Shown piece after piece: positions 22,892 through 32,634 of a DNA stretch of 64,000 bases; the first letter of the stretch is position 1; each line of letters starts with the position of its first letter. Under the pieces are notes generated by a model. The model saw only the letters and a program-made list of their open reading frames with translations, did not search any database and had not been told where the DNA came from. The stretch spans positions 1 through 64,000 of the forward strand of contig JAUVEU010000002.1 in assembly GCA_030594645.1 (NCBI GenBank), in the 5' to 3' direction. Made by a program: the position numbers and the translations under genes. Source of the stretch: Candidatus Aegiribacteria sp. Its GTDB lineage: Bacteria > Fermentibacterota > Fermentibacteria > Fermentibacterales > JCC-6.

Positions 22892-23959
22892 TCATCTTGC
22901 TTCTGCCTGGTCCTGACTAATTCGACGCCATGTAGAATCCATATCAGCGGGGATCTCAATCTCGCTGCTGCCTGGTTTAAGATGCAGTGTCAACGCGCCA
23001 ACCGGACAGGTCGTAACGCATAATCCACAACCGATGCACCTATCACTATTCAGAATAACAGCATCTTCACCCATGGTAAAAGCCTGCATCTGGCATCGAT
23101 CCATACAGACCCCGCAACCGATACATGTTTCAGGCTCAAGTGTGACGATGAATGAACTGGCTACGATCTCGGCTGGCCTGGGATGACGCTGTATGCTTTG
23201 CAGAATACCGCAGCAGCAGCTGCAGCAGCAGCAGATGGCAGCGACATCTCTGGAATTGGTCGGCTGGAGAACCAGATTGTCCGCGTCAGCTCTGGCCAGA
23301 ATCTCCAGAACCTCAGCCTGGTCAATATAGCGACCCATACCGCCTCGAACGTAATAGTCAGCCCAATCGCCGAACATCAGGCATGCCTCCTCAATAGCAT
23401 CGCAGCCATTTCCCTCCATTTTAGCCTGAAGGCGGCAAATACAGGGGGCAACAGCGTACCTGTCCTGAGCTTTGATCAATTCTTTGACCCTGTCATATGG
23501 AAACGCTTCGAGATGAGGTTCGATACTCTGATTGATAGGGATGATTCGCATTTGCGGAATCGTCCTGACAGGCCTTCTTCGCTTCTGTGTACTCCAGTAA
23601 TCATCAAGATCCCTGATCAGATCCTCACTTAGATTGTTTACCTGAAATTCATAAATCCCTATTACGAATGGAGCGGCAAGATAGAGAGGAGAACCCTTTT
23701 CAGGATGGACGGAAAAGATCAGCCCTTTTATGGCCATCTCATCAAGTCTCTTCTCCGTTTCTATATGAGGAAGAGCAGCTCTATCAGCAATAATCCGGAC
23801 TTCCTCCCGGTTAAGTGTAAGATGTACTGCCAGTTCCGCTTCCTCAGGAGTAAACAGCCTTTGGAGCAGGCGCAGCTCCGCGCCGGTATGACTTGGAGCA
23901 AAACCACCGGGAAGCTTATCAAGATGATCCGCTAATTTCTGATAAATATTCTCATGCAT
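22892..23959 (-). CDS. 4Fe-4S ferredoxin-type protein with poly-cysteine motif
   Basis: This 355-aa protein has a winged-helix-like N-terminal part (about 25-95; FTPEEAELAVHLTLNREE), a central region with CICRLQAKMEGNGC, an unusual run ICCCCSCCCGIL (about residues 243-254), and two C-terminal 4Fe-4S motifs CIGCGVCMDRC and CIGCGLCVTTCP. Cys-dense CNCCSCCC-like motifs are known in a family of predicted electron-transfer proteins. In the DNA the run corresponds to a CAG/CTG-type triplet tract. It is probably a cytoplasmic iron-sulfur electron carrier or sensor. GGTGAG precedes the ATG. Its partner is unknown. Confidence 0.8.
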   Translation of the reverse strand: MHENIYQKLADHLDKLPGGFAPSHTGAELRLLQRLFTPEEAELAVHLTLNREEVRIIADRAALPHIETEKRLDEMAIKGLIFSVHPEKGSPLYLAAPFVIGIYEFQVNNLSEDLIRDLDDYWSTQKRRRPVRTIPQMRIIPINQSIEPHLEAFPYDRVKELIKAQDRYAVAPCICRLQAKMEGNGCDAIEEACLMFGDWADYYVRGGMGRYIDQAEVLEILARADADNLVLQPTNSRDVAAICCCCSCCCGILQSIQRHPRPAEIVASSFIVTLEPETCIGCGVCMDRCQMQAFTMGEDAVILNSDRCIGCGLCVTTCPVGALTLHLKPGSSEIEIPADMDSTWRRISQDQAEAR

Positions 23960-23973
23960 AATAACTCACCGGA

Positions 23974-26148
23974 TCAGATCGGAAGATACCAGGTCAGCTT
24001 GGCATAGAAGCCGACATCAGGTGTACCGAAGCTGCCTTCTTCGTTCTCCTCGAAGAGGTTCTCCACCAGGAAGTAGAACATGCTTCCGGGCAGATACTGC
24101 CAGCTGAACAGCATATTCGCGGTTATCTCACCGCTTTCACTCTCCTGCGACTGTGTGTAATCCATCCTGAACTTAGAATACTGAGAGAATAGTCTGAGAT
24201 TCATGTCAGGATTGAAGATGTAATTAACACGAAGGATAAGGGATTTCCAGTAAGTATCTCTTGTGTCCCAGTCAGAAATATCCCAGTTGTAATTAGTACC
24301 GCCATCGGTGTTGAACATGTTCCCTTCAAGACCAACGGTAAGAGCCGCAGAAGGTCTGAATCTGAATGTAGCCTGGTAATTATGGAAAGTCCCGCCTGAT
24401 TCCCATTGGCCCGCACCGAAGCCGGCCCTTCCATATAGCACATCGAAATGGTTAGTCCCCAGCCAGCTGTAGAAATTGGCATGGTCACCGTAAGTGTGAC
24501 CTTCGGGTCCTTCATAGGGATTGAAGACCTCTCCCGAGTAATTACCTTCTATCCCGAAGTTCACGCCATTCATCAGAGTAGCGTGAGTGCTGAGATCGAC
24601 ATTCTGAACGGTAACTTCTCCATGGAGCTGTTTCGCGTAGCGAACTCCACCGTGGTAACCTATCTCGCTGAATGTTTCTTCTGGCCGGATGTTGTGCCAG
24701 AAGTGGCCCCATGATTCCCAGAAACCGTTTTCTGTAGTGAATCCGGTACCGTTTACATTGAAATTCTCCCCAACGTACCTGAATCCGGATTCATATCCGA
24801 TACGGCTGCGTATTTTATTGAATTCTATCTCATAGGCTCCATCATCTTCAAGTCCGGTGTTCCAGCTCCTTGCAGCAGCCAGGCTCACGAGATGGTTCCC
24901 AGGTATTTCGAAGGCTCCATCAAGCGCCAGAGCTGTGTTATGCTCTGCGTCAAATTCCTCCTGCTTCCAGGATTCTCTGGAAACGGCAGATATACCAATA
25001 TAGCTATATGTTCCAAAGTCTTTGACTGTTCTGAATATCCCGTAGTTGGTCGCGGGAACCAGTATTAGAGTATCCTCCGAAACCTTTGCGGTGACCGCGT
25101 CCAGGAATCCGAATCTGAATCCACCGCTTAGCGAGCCGGATATCTTGCCTCCGCCAATTATCGGAATCACATCACCATTTGGCGCGACAGCACCAATTCG
25201 ACGAGAATAGAACATCATGAACGGCATTCTGAAAACATTCTGAGATTCCAGGAAGAAAGGTCGTCTCTCCTGCAGGAACAGTTCAAAATGTGACAGATTC
25301 ATCTCAACCGCGTCCGCTTCGATCTGACCGAAATCGGGATTCACTGTGAAATCAGCAGCGACGCTGCTTCCTATACCAAGTTTCATGTCAACACCCGCAT
25401 TGAAAGTGTTGTCCCATTCATCCGGTTCTGAATCATGGATGGAACGCTCAGAGGCGTACGGTCTGATCTCGAGACCGAGTGATCCTTCGATACCTTCGAT
25501 ACCGTTCAAATCAGCGAAGGTTTCAAGGTCGGCCATGGGGCCGCCCTCGGAAAGAACGTACCATCCGTTCTCACGGGTTTTACCGAGTATCCTCTGAAAG
25601 TTGACTGTCCATGACTGGGCATCACTTGTCTGATCGAATCTAAGGCAGCTGAAGGGAATGGCGAATTCCGCTGTCCAGCCACCATCCGTAACACTGGTAC
25701 CGCTCTCCCAGACCGCGTCCCAGCTGTAATCCCAGCCACCGCGAGGATTTACTTTGGAGTCCATCTGAGAGTTGGCAAGGCTGATCTCGAAACTGGTTGC
25801 CTCCCTGCCGTCTCCCCACGTATCGAGGAGAATAGCGATCCATTCACCTGTGATGTAATCATCCCTGGGAGTAAGCGCGTTCAGCATAGTGGTCGGGTCG
25901 GGATCATTCATACTGAAGGCAAAATAGATATGGCTGTCATTGTAGAGAATGAATATTTCTGTTTCTTCTGTCATCTCGGCTCCGTACTCAGGGCCATACT
26001 GCATAAGCCTGCAGCAGACAGTCTCCGCCTGCGACCAGACAGCGTCATCAAGAACACCGTCAATCGAGGGGCCGTCCTGAATCCTGACCGCGTTCAAAGG
26101 CAGAGGAGTGGAAAGCGTTCCGATAAGCAGGATAATTGATACTAACAT
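23974..26148 (-). CDS. DUF5916 outer-membrane protein with CBM9-like N-terminal domain
   Basis: The 724-aa protein has a signal peptide, then a carbohydrate-binding-family-9-like domain (about 20-210; IDGVLDDAVWSQAE, FILYNDSHIYFAF, WDAVWESGTS). A beta-rich DUF5916 region to the end contains the hallmark NPDFGQIEADAVEMNLSHFE, LQERRPFFLES and FYSRRIG. The C-terminus KLTWYLPI ends in an aromatic strand, as expected for an outer-membrane barrel. Its function is unknown; the domain pair suggests surface binding of glycans. A paralogue lies at 34802-37003. A strong promoter precedes it. Confidence 0.85.
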   Translation of the reverse strand: MLVSIILLIGTLSTPLPLNAVRIQDGPSIDGVLDDAVWSQAETVCCRLMQYGPEYGAEMTEETEIFILYNDSHIYFAFSMNDPDPTTMLNALTPRDDYITGEWIAILLDTWGDGREATSFEISLANSQMDSKVNPRGGWDYSWDAVWESGTSVTDGGWTAEFAIPFSCLRFDQTSDAQSWTVNFQRILGKTRENGWYVLSEGGPMADLETFADLNGIEGIEGSLGLEIRPYASERSIHDSEPDEWDNTFNAGVDMKLGIGSSVAADFTVNPDFGQIEADAVEMNLSHFELFLQERRPFFLESQNVFRMPFMMFYSRRIGAVAPNGDVIPIIGGGKISGSLSGGFRFGFLDAVTAKVSEDTLILVPATNYGIFRTVKDFGTYSYIGISAVSRESWKQEEFDAEHNTALALDGAFEIPGNHLVSLAAARSWNTGLEDDGAYEIEFNKIRSRIGYESGFRYVGENFNVNGTGFTTENGFWESWGHFWHNIRPEETFSEIGYHGGVRYAKQLHGEVTVQNVDLSTHATLMNGVNFGIEGNYSGEVFNPYEGPEGHTYGDHANFYSWLGTNHFDVLYGRAGFGAGQWESGGTFHNYQATFRFRPSAALTVGLEGNMFNTDGGTNYNWDISDWDTRDTYWKSLILRVNYIFNPDMNLRLFSQYSKFRMDYTQSQESESGEITANMLFSWQYLPGSMFYFLVENLFEENEEGSFGTPDVGFYAKLTWYLPI

Positions 26149-26180
26149 GATTCCTCCCTACACCGATTGAGTTTTGACTA

Positions 26181-26210
26181 ATCATAACCTTTCACGACCG
26201 TAAAAGTCAA
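26181..26210 (-). promoter_or_regulatory. Sigma70-like promoter for the DUF5916 gene
   Basis: Minus-strand TTGACT and TATGAT are 18 bp apart, about 33 bp upstream of the ATG at 26148, followed by GGGAGGAATC as ribosome-binding site. Confidence 0.7.
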
Positions 26211-26317
26211 ATATTTTTTCGTATATTATTTTACTGCAATGTTTTATGGGATTGTATCAGATAACTTTAAACATGATCTCCCGAGTCCGGCGTTCCGTTC
26301 TGGTGAATATTCGGGAT

Positions 26318-27757
26318 TTACTGTCCGGCGGGTTCTGATGAAACGTGAAGAATTTCCATTGATGGACTTATCCAGTTTACCAGAAGTATTTCATGATCCG
26401 AAGCGTAGTCTGCAGCTGTTGGGCCTGCCCAGTAATCTTTAACGATCCAGATACTGTCATACTCATGCAGCAGGCTGTCAATAACCTCATCTGCCGCACC
26501 ACGAAAATTCAGGTTTTCCGTGTAGGGATCTATCACATCGAATACGATTCTGGTAGTATTCTCATCGCAGTAGTAATCCCAGATCAACCCTCCGGACTGT
26601 CCACCAATGACAAGAACGCTCTCATCGTGTTCAATTCTATTTTCAACGAATTCTACTGCGGCACGCCAGTCAGCTCTGTGATAGGGAAAGCTGCTGATAT
26701 TGTAATATGGAGACAACATTATGGCTGTTACGACAAGAATCACAGGACCTGCATATTTCCATCTTTCAGCCGCGAAAGCGATTGCGAAAGCAAGCGGAAT
26801 CCATAGTATCGTAAGATGCCTGACAGTTGGGTCTTCCTTCAGGAATATCAGAAAGGGAAGCAGAAATACAAGCAATAGCCAATTTCTGAATTTGCTTTTT
26901 AGAGTATTTCGCAGGAAAAGGTTGATAAGCAGCAACAACTGCCCGCCGCAAAAGATGCACCAGAAGACTATCTGTTTCTTATCGGTCAGAAACTGTCTGC
27001 CCGCCTCAATAAGAAGGCCTCCTGGAATAAGCCGCGCGAACACCGCTGGTATCCGAAACAAAAAACGGTACTTCAGAACAGCAGCCATGTCCATCCCAGC
27101 TCTGCTCATTCTAGCCGCCCTGAACGCAGCCTGTTTGATCAAGAGCAAACAGAAGGGTGAATAGAACAGCAGAAACAGGCAGATCATAAGAACAAATCGA
27201 CTGAATTTAAGCCGATCCTGGCGGGATACCGTGAAATAGAGCCCGAATCCGGCTGCAATATACAGCGCAAAAAGATGCTGAATGAGCATTCCTATCAACG
27301 CTACGGGAATAAGAGCAAACGCGGCTCTCCTGTTTCCATGCCATGCTCTATCCGCGATATCAATAAAAAGAAACCCGAAAAATGCTGTAATACCGTACAG
27401 CCAGGCTTCCTGTCCGAGAGAGACAGCGAACGGTGAAACGGCCCAGATCAATCCTGCCCAGAAAGCAGATTTCATGTTTATTTTGCGTGAAATGAAAGCC
27501 ATAAGCGGGATGGCGGCCATAGCCGAAGCAAGAGCTGAAATTACCCTTAATCCCGCTTCACTGTTTCCAAATACTATTGTTGAAAGTTTGATGAACATAA
27601 AGGCCAGCGGCGGATGTGGTGAACCTGCCGTAGACATTGCGATCAGATCAGTAATGCTTCTGTCCATGAGTCCCGCGGCGTATGCTTCATCAACCCACAG
27701 GCTCTTTGAGCCGATACATATCAGGCGAAGTGCAAGACCAGCTGCAAAAACAATCAA
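26318..27757 (-). CDS. GT39/ArnT-like membrane glycosyltransferase
   Basis: This integral membrane protein of at least 479 aa has about ten hydrophobic segments. Its N-terminal pattern is SLWVDEAYAAGLM..GSPHPPLAFMFIKLS, in which DEAY holds the catalytic Asp/Glu of the GT-C family (PMT/ArnT). It probably transfers sugars from polyprenyl phosphate donors to lipid A, glycan or protein on the outer face of the membrane. The listed start is a TTG. The frame stays open about 30 codons further upstream without an ATG, so the N-terminus is uncertain. Confidence 0.75.
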   Translation of the reverse strand: MIVFAAGLALRLICIGSKSLWVDEAYAAGLMDRSITDLIAMSTAGSPHPPLAFMFIKLSTIVFGNSEAGLRVISALASAMAAIPLMAFISRKINMKSAFWAGLIWAVSPFAVSLGQEAWLYGITAFFGFLFIDIADRAWHGNRRAAFALIPVALIGMLIQHLFALYIAAGFGLYFTVSRQDRLKFSRFVLMICLFLLFYSPFCLLLIKQAAFRAARMSRAGMDMAAVLKYRFLFRIPAVFARLIPGGLLIEAGRQFLTDKKQIVFWCIFCGGQLLLLINLFLRNTLKSKFRNWLLLVFLLPFLIFLKEDPTVRHLTILWIPLAFAIAFAAERWKYAGPVILVVTAIMLSPYYNISSFPYHRADWRAAVEFVENRIEHDESVLVIGGQSGGLIWDYYCDENTTRIVFDVIDPYTENLNFRGAADEVIDSLLHEYDSIWIVKDYWAGPTAADYASDHEILLVNWISPSMEILHVSSEPAGQ

Positions 27758-27919
27758 GTATGGTATCCAGCTGTTCTCTTTCAGGTATTTCCGAAGTATG
27801 GTCTTTTCGGTGAACAGTATATTTACCCTTTCGCGCAGTTCATAATATCTATTTCAATTCAGGAAGGAAATACTCAACCTCTTATCTTAACAACTGAAAT
27901 CCGAATTGGAAATGGCGGA

Positions 27920-28861
27920 CTAAATAAATCTGCACCCGCCTCCACATTTACTGTACCGCGAACATTTCTCGCAATCCGGCATCCTGGATTTCCTGCGGAA
28001 TTCAGCTACAGCAGGGTTTTCAATAAGATCCTTAAAAGAGGATTCAAGAAGACTGCCAAGAATCTCAGGACTCTGTTCACAGATTCTTAGTCCTCCGGAT
28101 GGGTCGACAGCCCATTTTCTTTCTCCGCACACGCAGGATCCGAATTCAATTCCGGGATATCTGTCATGTCGAAGCAGACAATCCTCAACAGGAATTGAAG
28201 CGTATACGGTTATCCCAAGAGAAGAAGCTTTTTTGGAGGCAGCACTCAGGCTGTTATCAAGCTGCATCAATGCTGGAAGCAGATCAGGATTCCTGTGCCC
28301 CTCGCCTCCGGGGACGAATCTGTTCAGAGCAACCGCATCCGCAGAGAGAGCAAAAGCAAGCTCGATGACTTTTCCAGCTTCGCCTTCATTCAGCGAAGTC
28401 ATAATGTGAGACACGATCAAACTGGCCCCAGCACTCTTTACAGCAAGCATTGCCCTCTTAACTTTCGCGAATCCGTCGAACCCTGTAAGTCCGTAGTAGC
28501 CTGCTTCGGATATGGAAGGAATTGAAATGTCAAACCAGCTGACACCGGCGTCAGTAAGCTTTTCTGCGGATTCCGTATCGAGCAGGATGCCATTTGAAAC
28601 GACTCCAACTTTTATACCTCTAGACCTGAACAGCATAGCGATATCTGCGAGATCCTCGCGAAGGAGGGGTTCTCCTCCTGTCAAAGCAACAGAAACCGGA
28701 TGAGCAGCTACAATTGAGTCGGCGAGAAGAGCGATCTTTTCCAATGGAAGTTCAACAGGAATGGAATAGTCCCTGGATTTCCAGACGTTATAGCAGAATC
28801 TGCATTCAAGATTGCATCGAGGAGTAACTTCGAAAACTATTATTGGATCAGCGAAATGCAA
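27920..28861 (-). CDS. Radical SAM protein with C-terminal cysteine cluster
   Basis: The 313-aa protein has the radical SAM motif CNLECRFC (CxxxCxxC, residues ~15-22), the SAM-binding ALTGGEPLLRED, and a C-terminal cluster CVCGERKWAVDPSGGLRICEQSP..CEKCSRYSKCGGGC. This resembles a SPASM/twitch extension that binds auxiliary Fe-S clusters. Such enzymes modify peptides or assist heme or cofactor maturation. No precursor peptide ORF was noticed beside it. The gene follows a secreted unknown protein by 3 bp and is probably cotranscribed. Confidence 0.85.
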   Translation of the reverse strand: MHFADPIIVFEVTPRCNLECRFCYNVWKSRDYSIPVELPLEKIALLADSIVAAHPVSVALTGGEPLLREDLADIAMLFRSRGIKVGVVSNGILLDTESAEKLTDAGVSWFDISIPSISEAGYYGLTGFDGFAKVKRAMLAVKSAGASLIVSHIMTSLNEGEAGKVIELAFALSADAVALNRFVPGGEGHRNPDLLPALMQLDNSLSAASKKASSLGITVYASIPVEDCLLRHDRYPGIEFGSCVCGERKWAVDPSGGLRICEQSPEILGSLLESSFKDLIENPAVAEFRRKSRMPDCEKCSRYSKCGGGCRFI

Positions 28862-28864
28862 GGT

Positions 28865-29743
28865 CTAGAACAGCTCCAGATCCAGAAGCAGATCGTTAAG
28901 TGCGGGTAATCCGGCAATGGTATTCTGAAGATCGTTCTCTATTCTTATAAATGCGTCATATGTATCCCGATACTGACCCTCGTAAGTTTCTCCGTTCTTT
29001 TCAATTTCAGCAAGTGAAGCGGTCCGGATGCTGTCGAAAGCTGTCTGGATCTCACTCACTTCTTCAGGCCATAGTGAATACCATGCCGGAGATGAATAGA
29101 GCATCCCTCTGCTGATCATTCTAAGAACACAGTAAGTATCAATACATGATATCATGTTATCAAAGGCGGTTGTCATTTCTTCTCTGCTTATTAATCCGCA
29201 TTCGCGAAGTTTGGTAACAGTATCGATTCTCGCTTCGATCTGAGGAAGCAGGCTATCGGTCTGTTCCGAAACAGGCGGCGGCATCATTCTGGTTAATAAC
29301 AGCTGTGATCCATACGACAGATAATCAAGTCGGTTATATGCGAGCATCTCAAGAAGAGAAAGTTCAACGGAATCTATACCGGTTTCTTCCGAAACCATTC
29401 TGAGTTCCTGAAATGCTATATTCAGCTGGTTTCTTAACTTATTCACCCTTTCCGCATAATTGCTGTCAGAATAATCTCTAGTACCTGGAGAAAAACTGTC
29501 AAGCTTTCTCCAAAGCATCTTGAAGGTCTGCCATTGCGGATTACTCCAAAGAGCGGATGTTCTGGTAAATAATGTCTGCAGATTTGAATGAACTGGTGTG
29601 GTTGAGTCATTCTGTCCGGTGTCATCATTATTGACGGTCTGCGAAGAAGCGGTAAAAGAAGGCAGAAACCCGGAAGCGATCAGCACTCCGAACGCGGTTG
29701 GCAGATACTTGCGATGTCCTTTTCTGTTGTATGAATGGTTCAT
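28865..29743 (-). CDS. Exported helical protein of unknown function
   Basis: The 292-aa protein has a signal-like N-terminus (LPTAFGVLIASGFLPSFTASS) after a basic head (NRKGHRKY). The rest is predicted mostly helical and acidic, with no Cys pair or repeat I recognise. I moved the start from 29773 to 29743, where GGAGGT precedes the ATG by about 4 nt. It is the first gene of a two-gene unit with the radical SAM gene. It could be a substrate or partner of that enzyme, but this is only positional inference. Confidence 0.6.
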   Translation of the reverse strand: MNHSYNRKGHRKYLPTAFGVLIASGFLPSFTASSQTVNNDDTGQNDSTTPVHSNLQTLFTRTSALWSNPQWQTFKMLWRKLDSFSPGTRDYSDSNYAERVNKLRNQLNIAFQELRMVSEETGIDSVELSLLEMLAYNRLDYLSYGSQLLLTRMMPPPVSEQTDSLLPQIEARIDTVTKLRECGLISREEMTTAFDNMISCIDTYCVLRMISRGMLYSSPAWYSLWPEEVSEIQTAFDSIRTASLAEIEKNGETYEGQYRDTYDAFIRIENDLQNTIAGLPALNDLLLDLELF

Positions 29744-29872
29744 AATACCTCCATGGCTTAATTCAGCCGACAAATATCATTAGTCCGTATGTGGAAATAT
29801 GTTCCAGGGTATTTGACCAAATCGGACTGGCGCTTAGATTCACTATATACTGGCATACGTAAGGAGCAAAAC

Positions 29873-31000
29873 ATGCCTCTTGAAATAAAACCTGCTATAT
29901 CGAAAAAAGACCTGAATACTTTTGTCATGCTGCCTTACAGGCTTTATAAAGAAGATCCTCTCTGGATACCGCAGCTGATTATGCATGAAAAAGCTCAGTT
30001 CAACCCTGGAAAGAATCCGGCTTTCAATTACTGCAAGGTACAGTTCTTTCTTGCCTGGCGCGATGGAAAGCCTGTGGGCAGGATTGTTGCAATTGTCAAC
30101 AGAAGGTATGTGGAAAAGCTTAATCGCAAATGCGGCAGATTCGGATGGTTCGAGTGTGAGAACAATCGTGAAACCGCGAACGCTCTCCTGAACGAAGCGG
30201 AGAAATGGCTTCTCGAACAGGGAATGAACGAAATTTCCGGTCCAATGGGATTCACGGATAACGATTCGACCGGTTTTCTTGTTGAAGGATTCGAGGAGTT
30301 ACCACCGATAGCCGGAAGCTATAATCCTCCATGGTACAACGATTTCATCAAATCAAGAGGATATGAAAAAGAGGTTGACTACGTTGAGTACAGGATAACC
30401 GTTCCGGACTCTATGCCTGAAAGGATCAGGAGAATTGCGGACCTGATCAAAAAACGGGGCAAGGTGAGGGTTTTCAATGAGAAATCTACAAAGGTTCTGG
30501 CGAAAAAATGGGGCCACCAGATCTTCGATGTTCTGAACGAAACATACGCTGAACTGTATGGCACAACTCTTCTCGATGAACAGGAGATCCAGTATTACAT
30601 CAAAACATACCTCGGACAGGTCGATCCCGAGTTCATAAAACTGGCAGCTCAAGATGACAGGCTCGTGGGTTTCATAATAGCCATGCCGAATCTGTCCCGG
30701 GCTTTCCAGAAAGCGAAAGGACACCTGTTTCCAACCGGGTTCATTCACCTGCTGAAGGAAATGAAGAAAAGTAATGTACTGGATTTCTATCTGGCCGGGA
30801 TCAGAACCGAGTTTCAGGGTCAGGGCATTGATGTGCTGCTATCCTACGAAATGGGATTAAGTGCTCTTGCCAGAGGTATAGAGTACGCGGAAAGCAATCA
30901 TGAACTTGAAGACAACCTGAAAATCCAGGCAATGTGGAAACTCTATGAAAAACGTCTTCACCGCAGATCCCGCGTCTACAATCTCTCTTTAGGGACGTAG
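29873..31000 (+). CDS. GNAT-like acyltransferase family protein (YghO-like)
   Basis: The 375-aa protein has features of the conserved GNAT-like family: DLNTFVMLPYRLYKEDPLWIPQL at the N-terminus, FFLAWRDGKPVGRIVAIVNRR, FGWFECENNRETANALL, GPMGFTDNDSTGFLVEGF and a second half with GIRTEFQGQGIDVLLSYEM. The acyl-CoA binding Q/RxxGxG/A pattern appears as FQGQGID. The substrate is unknown. The start was moved to 29873, where AAGGAG lies 7 nt upstream, removing 28 residues of the ORF-track frame. It is a single plus-strand gene. Confidence 0.8.
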   Translation: MPLEIKPAISKKDLNTFVMLPYRLYKEDPLWIPQLIMHEKAQFNPGKNPAFNYCKVQFFLAWRDGKPVGRIVAIVNRRYVEKLNRKCGRFGWFECENNRETANALLNEAEKWLLEQGMNEISGPMGFTDNDSTGFLVEGFEELPPIAGSYNPPWYNDFIKSRGYEKEVDYVEYRITVPDSMPERIRRIADLIKKRGKVRVFNEKSTKVLAKKWGHQIFDVLNETYAELYGTTLLDEQEIQYYIKTYLGQVDPEFIKLAAQDDRLVGFIIAMPNLSRAFQKAKGHLFPTGFIHLLKEMKKSNVLDFYLAGIRTEFQGQGIDVLLSYEMGLSALARGIEYAESNHELEDNLKIQAMWKLYEKRLHRRSRVYNLSLGT

Positions 31001-31044
31001 CACACTTCTTCAACTTAACCCGGCTGCATCACATTTCCATTTGT

Positions 31045-32454
31045 TCATTTATCGATGTAGATTGTTTTACAGTTCATGAATTCCAGCATCCCGTTTCGAG
31101 ACAATTCCCGCCCGAATCCCGATAATCCGATACCTCCGAATGGAAGCCTCGGATCAGATCGAACGAATGCATTAACAAAGCAGGCTCCCGCTTCAAGCTT
31201 CAGCGCAATTCTCTCTCCTCTGGCAGTATCGGATGTAAACACGGATGCGCCAAGCCCGAAATGTGAACTGTTTGCAAGATCAATCGCTTCATTTTCATCC
31301 TTTACCGGACAGACAGCAGCAACTGGTCCGAACGTTTCTTCATCGAAAACAGACATACCTTTTCGGCAGTTTCCAAGTACTGTAGGCGGGTAGAAGGCTC
31401 CCTGCGTTTCGGGGATTTCTCCTCCGGCCAGCACTTCAGCACCCTTTGCAATACTCTCTGTCACCTGCTGATGAAGCTGATCTCGAAGATCGTATCTCGC
31501 CAGTGGCCCAAGGGATGTTTCTTCATCCAGCGGATTTCCCATCTTTCCGGAAGTCATCTCCTTCACTAAAAGCTTTATGAATTCATCGTAAACTGTTTCA
31601 ATAACTATGAATCTTTTTGAAGCAATGCAGTTCTGTCCGGCATTTATCAGTCTTGAAAACGCAGAGATCCGAGCTGCGCGATCCAGATCAGCGTCCTCCA
31701 GAATAATTGCCGGGTCACTCCCGCCCAGCTCAAGAACGCACTTCTTGATTTCTGCCCCGGCAACCGCCGCAACAGCTCTTCCAGCCTGACCGCTTCCGGT
31801 GAGAGTAACAGCTTTAATTCTATGATCAGCAATAACCCCTGCAGATACTTCAGGTACACGCTTCTCAGAGATAAGCAGAACTCCAATCAGATCAGGAGAG
31901 AAACCTGCGTCATGAAACAGCTTCTTGATCATCAAAGCGCATCCGGTAACATTCGGCGAATGTTTCAGAAGAAATCCGTTGCCCGCCATAACAGCGGGAG
32001 CCGCGAATCTGAATAATTGCCAGAATGGAAAATTCCAGGGCATCACTGCGAATATTACTCCAAGAGGCTGAAAGCAGACATAACTCAGACCGGCATCGGT
32101 TTTGATAATCTCATTTTCAAGGAATTCCGACCCATTTTCCGCGTAATATCTGCAAACCCATGCACACTTCTCAGCTTCTGATACCCCTTGAGCAAGAGGT
32201 TTCCCCATTTCCATGGCCATGAGCATGGCCAGATCAGTTTTTCTCGATTCAAGCAGCGCCGCCAGACGGATGAGCGCATCAGCACGATTCTGAAGCGAGG
32301 TTTTCTTCCATTCCAGAAATGCACTTTGAGTTTTAGTGATAATACCTTGAATCTCGAACGGTGTATGCTCACGCCATGATTCTATTATCTTTCCGGTACA
32401 GGGATTGATCGTTTCCAGCACACCATTTTCGGAAACAGCATTTTTTTTACTCAC
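31045..32454 (-). CDS. NAD(P)-dependent aldehyde dehydrogenase (succinate-semialdehyde type)
   Basis: The 469-aa enzyme oxidises an aldehyde to its acid. It has the substrate and cofactor blocks FAVMPWNFPFWQ and LTGSGQAGRAVA, the catalytic Glu in LELGGSDPAI, and the catalytic Cys in NAGQNCIASKR. DEETFGPVAAV and LPFGGIGLSGFGREL follow near the C-terminus. The pattern matches GabD/YneI-type succinate-semialdehyde dehydrogenases, but specificity is inferred. A single gene, divergent from the DUF2259 gene. The 180-bp gap between them contains TTGACC-16-TAATAA reading plus. Confidence 0.9.
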   Translation of the reverse strand: MSKKNAVSENGVLETINPCTGKIIESWREHTPFEIQGIITKTQSAFLEWKKTSLQNRADALIRLAALLESRKTDLAMLMAMEMGKPLAQGVSEAEKCAWVCRYYAENGSEFLENEIIKTDAGLSYVCFQPLGVIFAVMPWNFPFWQLFRFAAPAVMAGNGFLLKHSPNVTGCALMIKKLFHDAGFSPDLIGVLLISEKRVPEVSAGVIADHRIKAVTLTGSGQAGRAVAAVAGAEIKKCVLELGGSDPAIILEDADLDRAARISAFSRLINAGQNCIASKRFIVIETVYDEFIKLLVKEMTSGKMGNPLDEETSLGPLARYDLRDQLHQQVTESIAKGAEVLAGGEIPETQGAFYPPTVLGNCRKGMSVFDEETFGPVAAVCPVKDENEAIDLANSSHFGLGASVFTSDTARGERIALKLEAGACFVNAFVRSDPRLPFGGIGLSGFGRELSRNGMLEFMNCKTIYIDK

Positions 32455-32634
32455 AGGATTCCTTTCATAAACCTGACAGGATTCAGAATTGCCGTCTGTG
32501 TTAAACTATTCTAAAGTATGAAGAAAATCAAAGGTTATCTACAGCCAGTACAATTCACCAGCCTTCAGTTGACCGGAAAGGAGTTTTTCATAATAAACTT
32601 GCCACATTCGGATAGAGAATAAACGGAGGTAGAA

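Noticed and set aside
16000-22900. CRISPR array or phage-defence island
   Set aside because: The repeats are palindromic, unequal in length and separated by whole genes. There are no short regular repeats and no cas genes.
23212-23240. CAG/CTG tract as a microsatellite or assembly artefact
   Set aside because: It lies in frame within a coding region and encodes a Cys-rich motif known from related ferredoxin-type proteins, so it is treated as coding.
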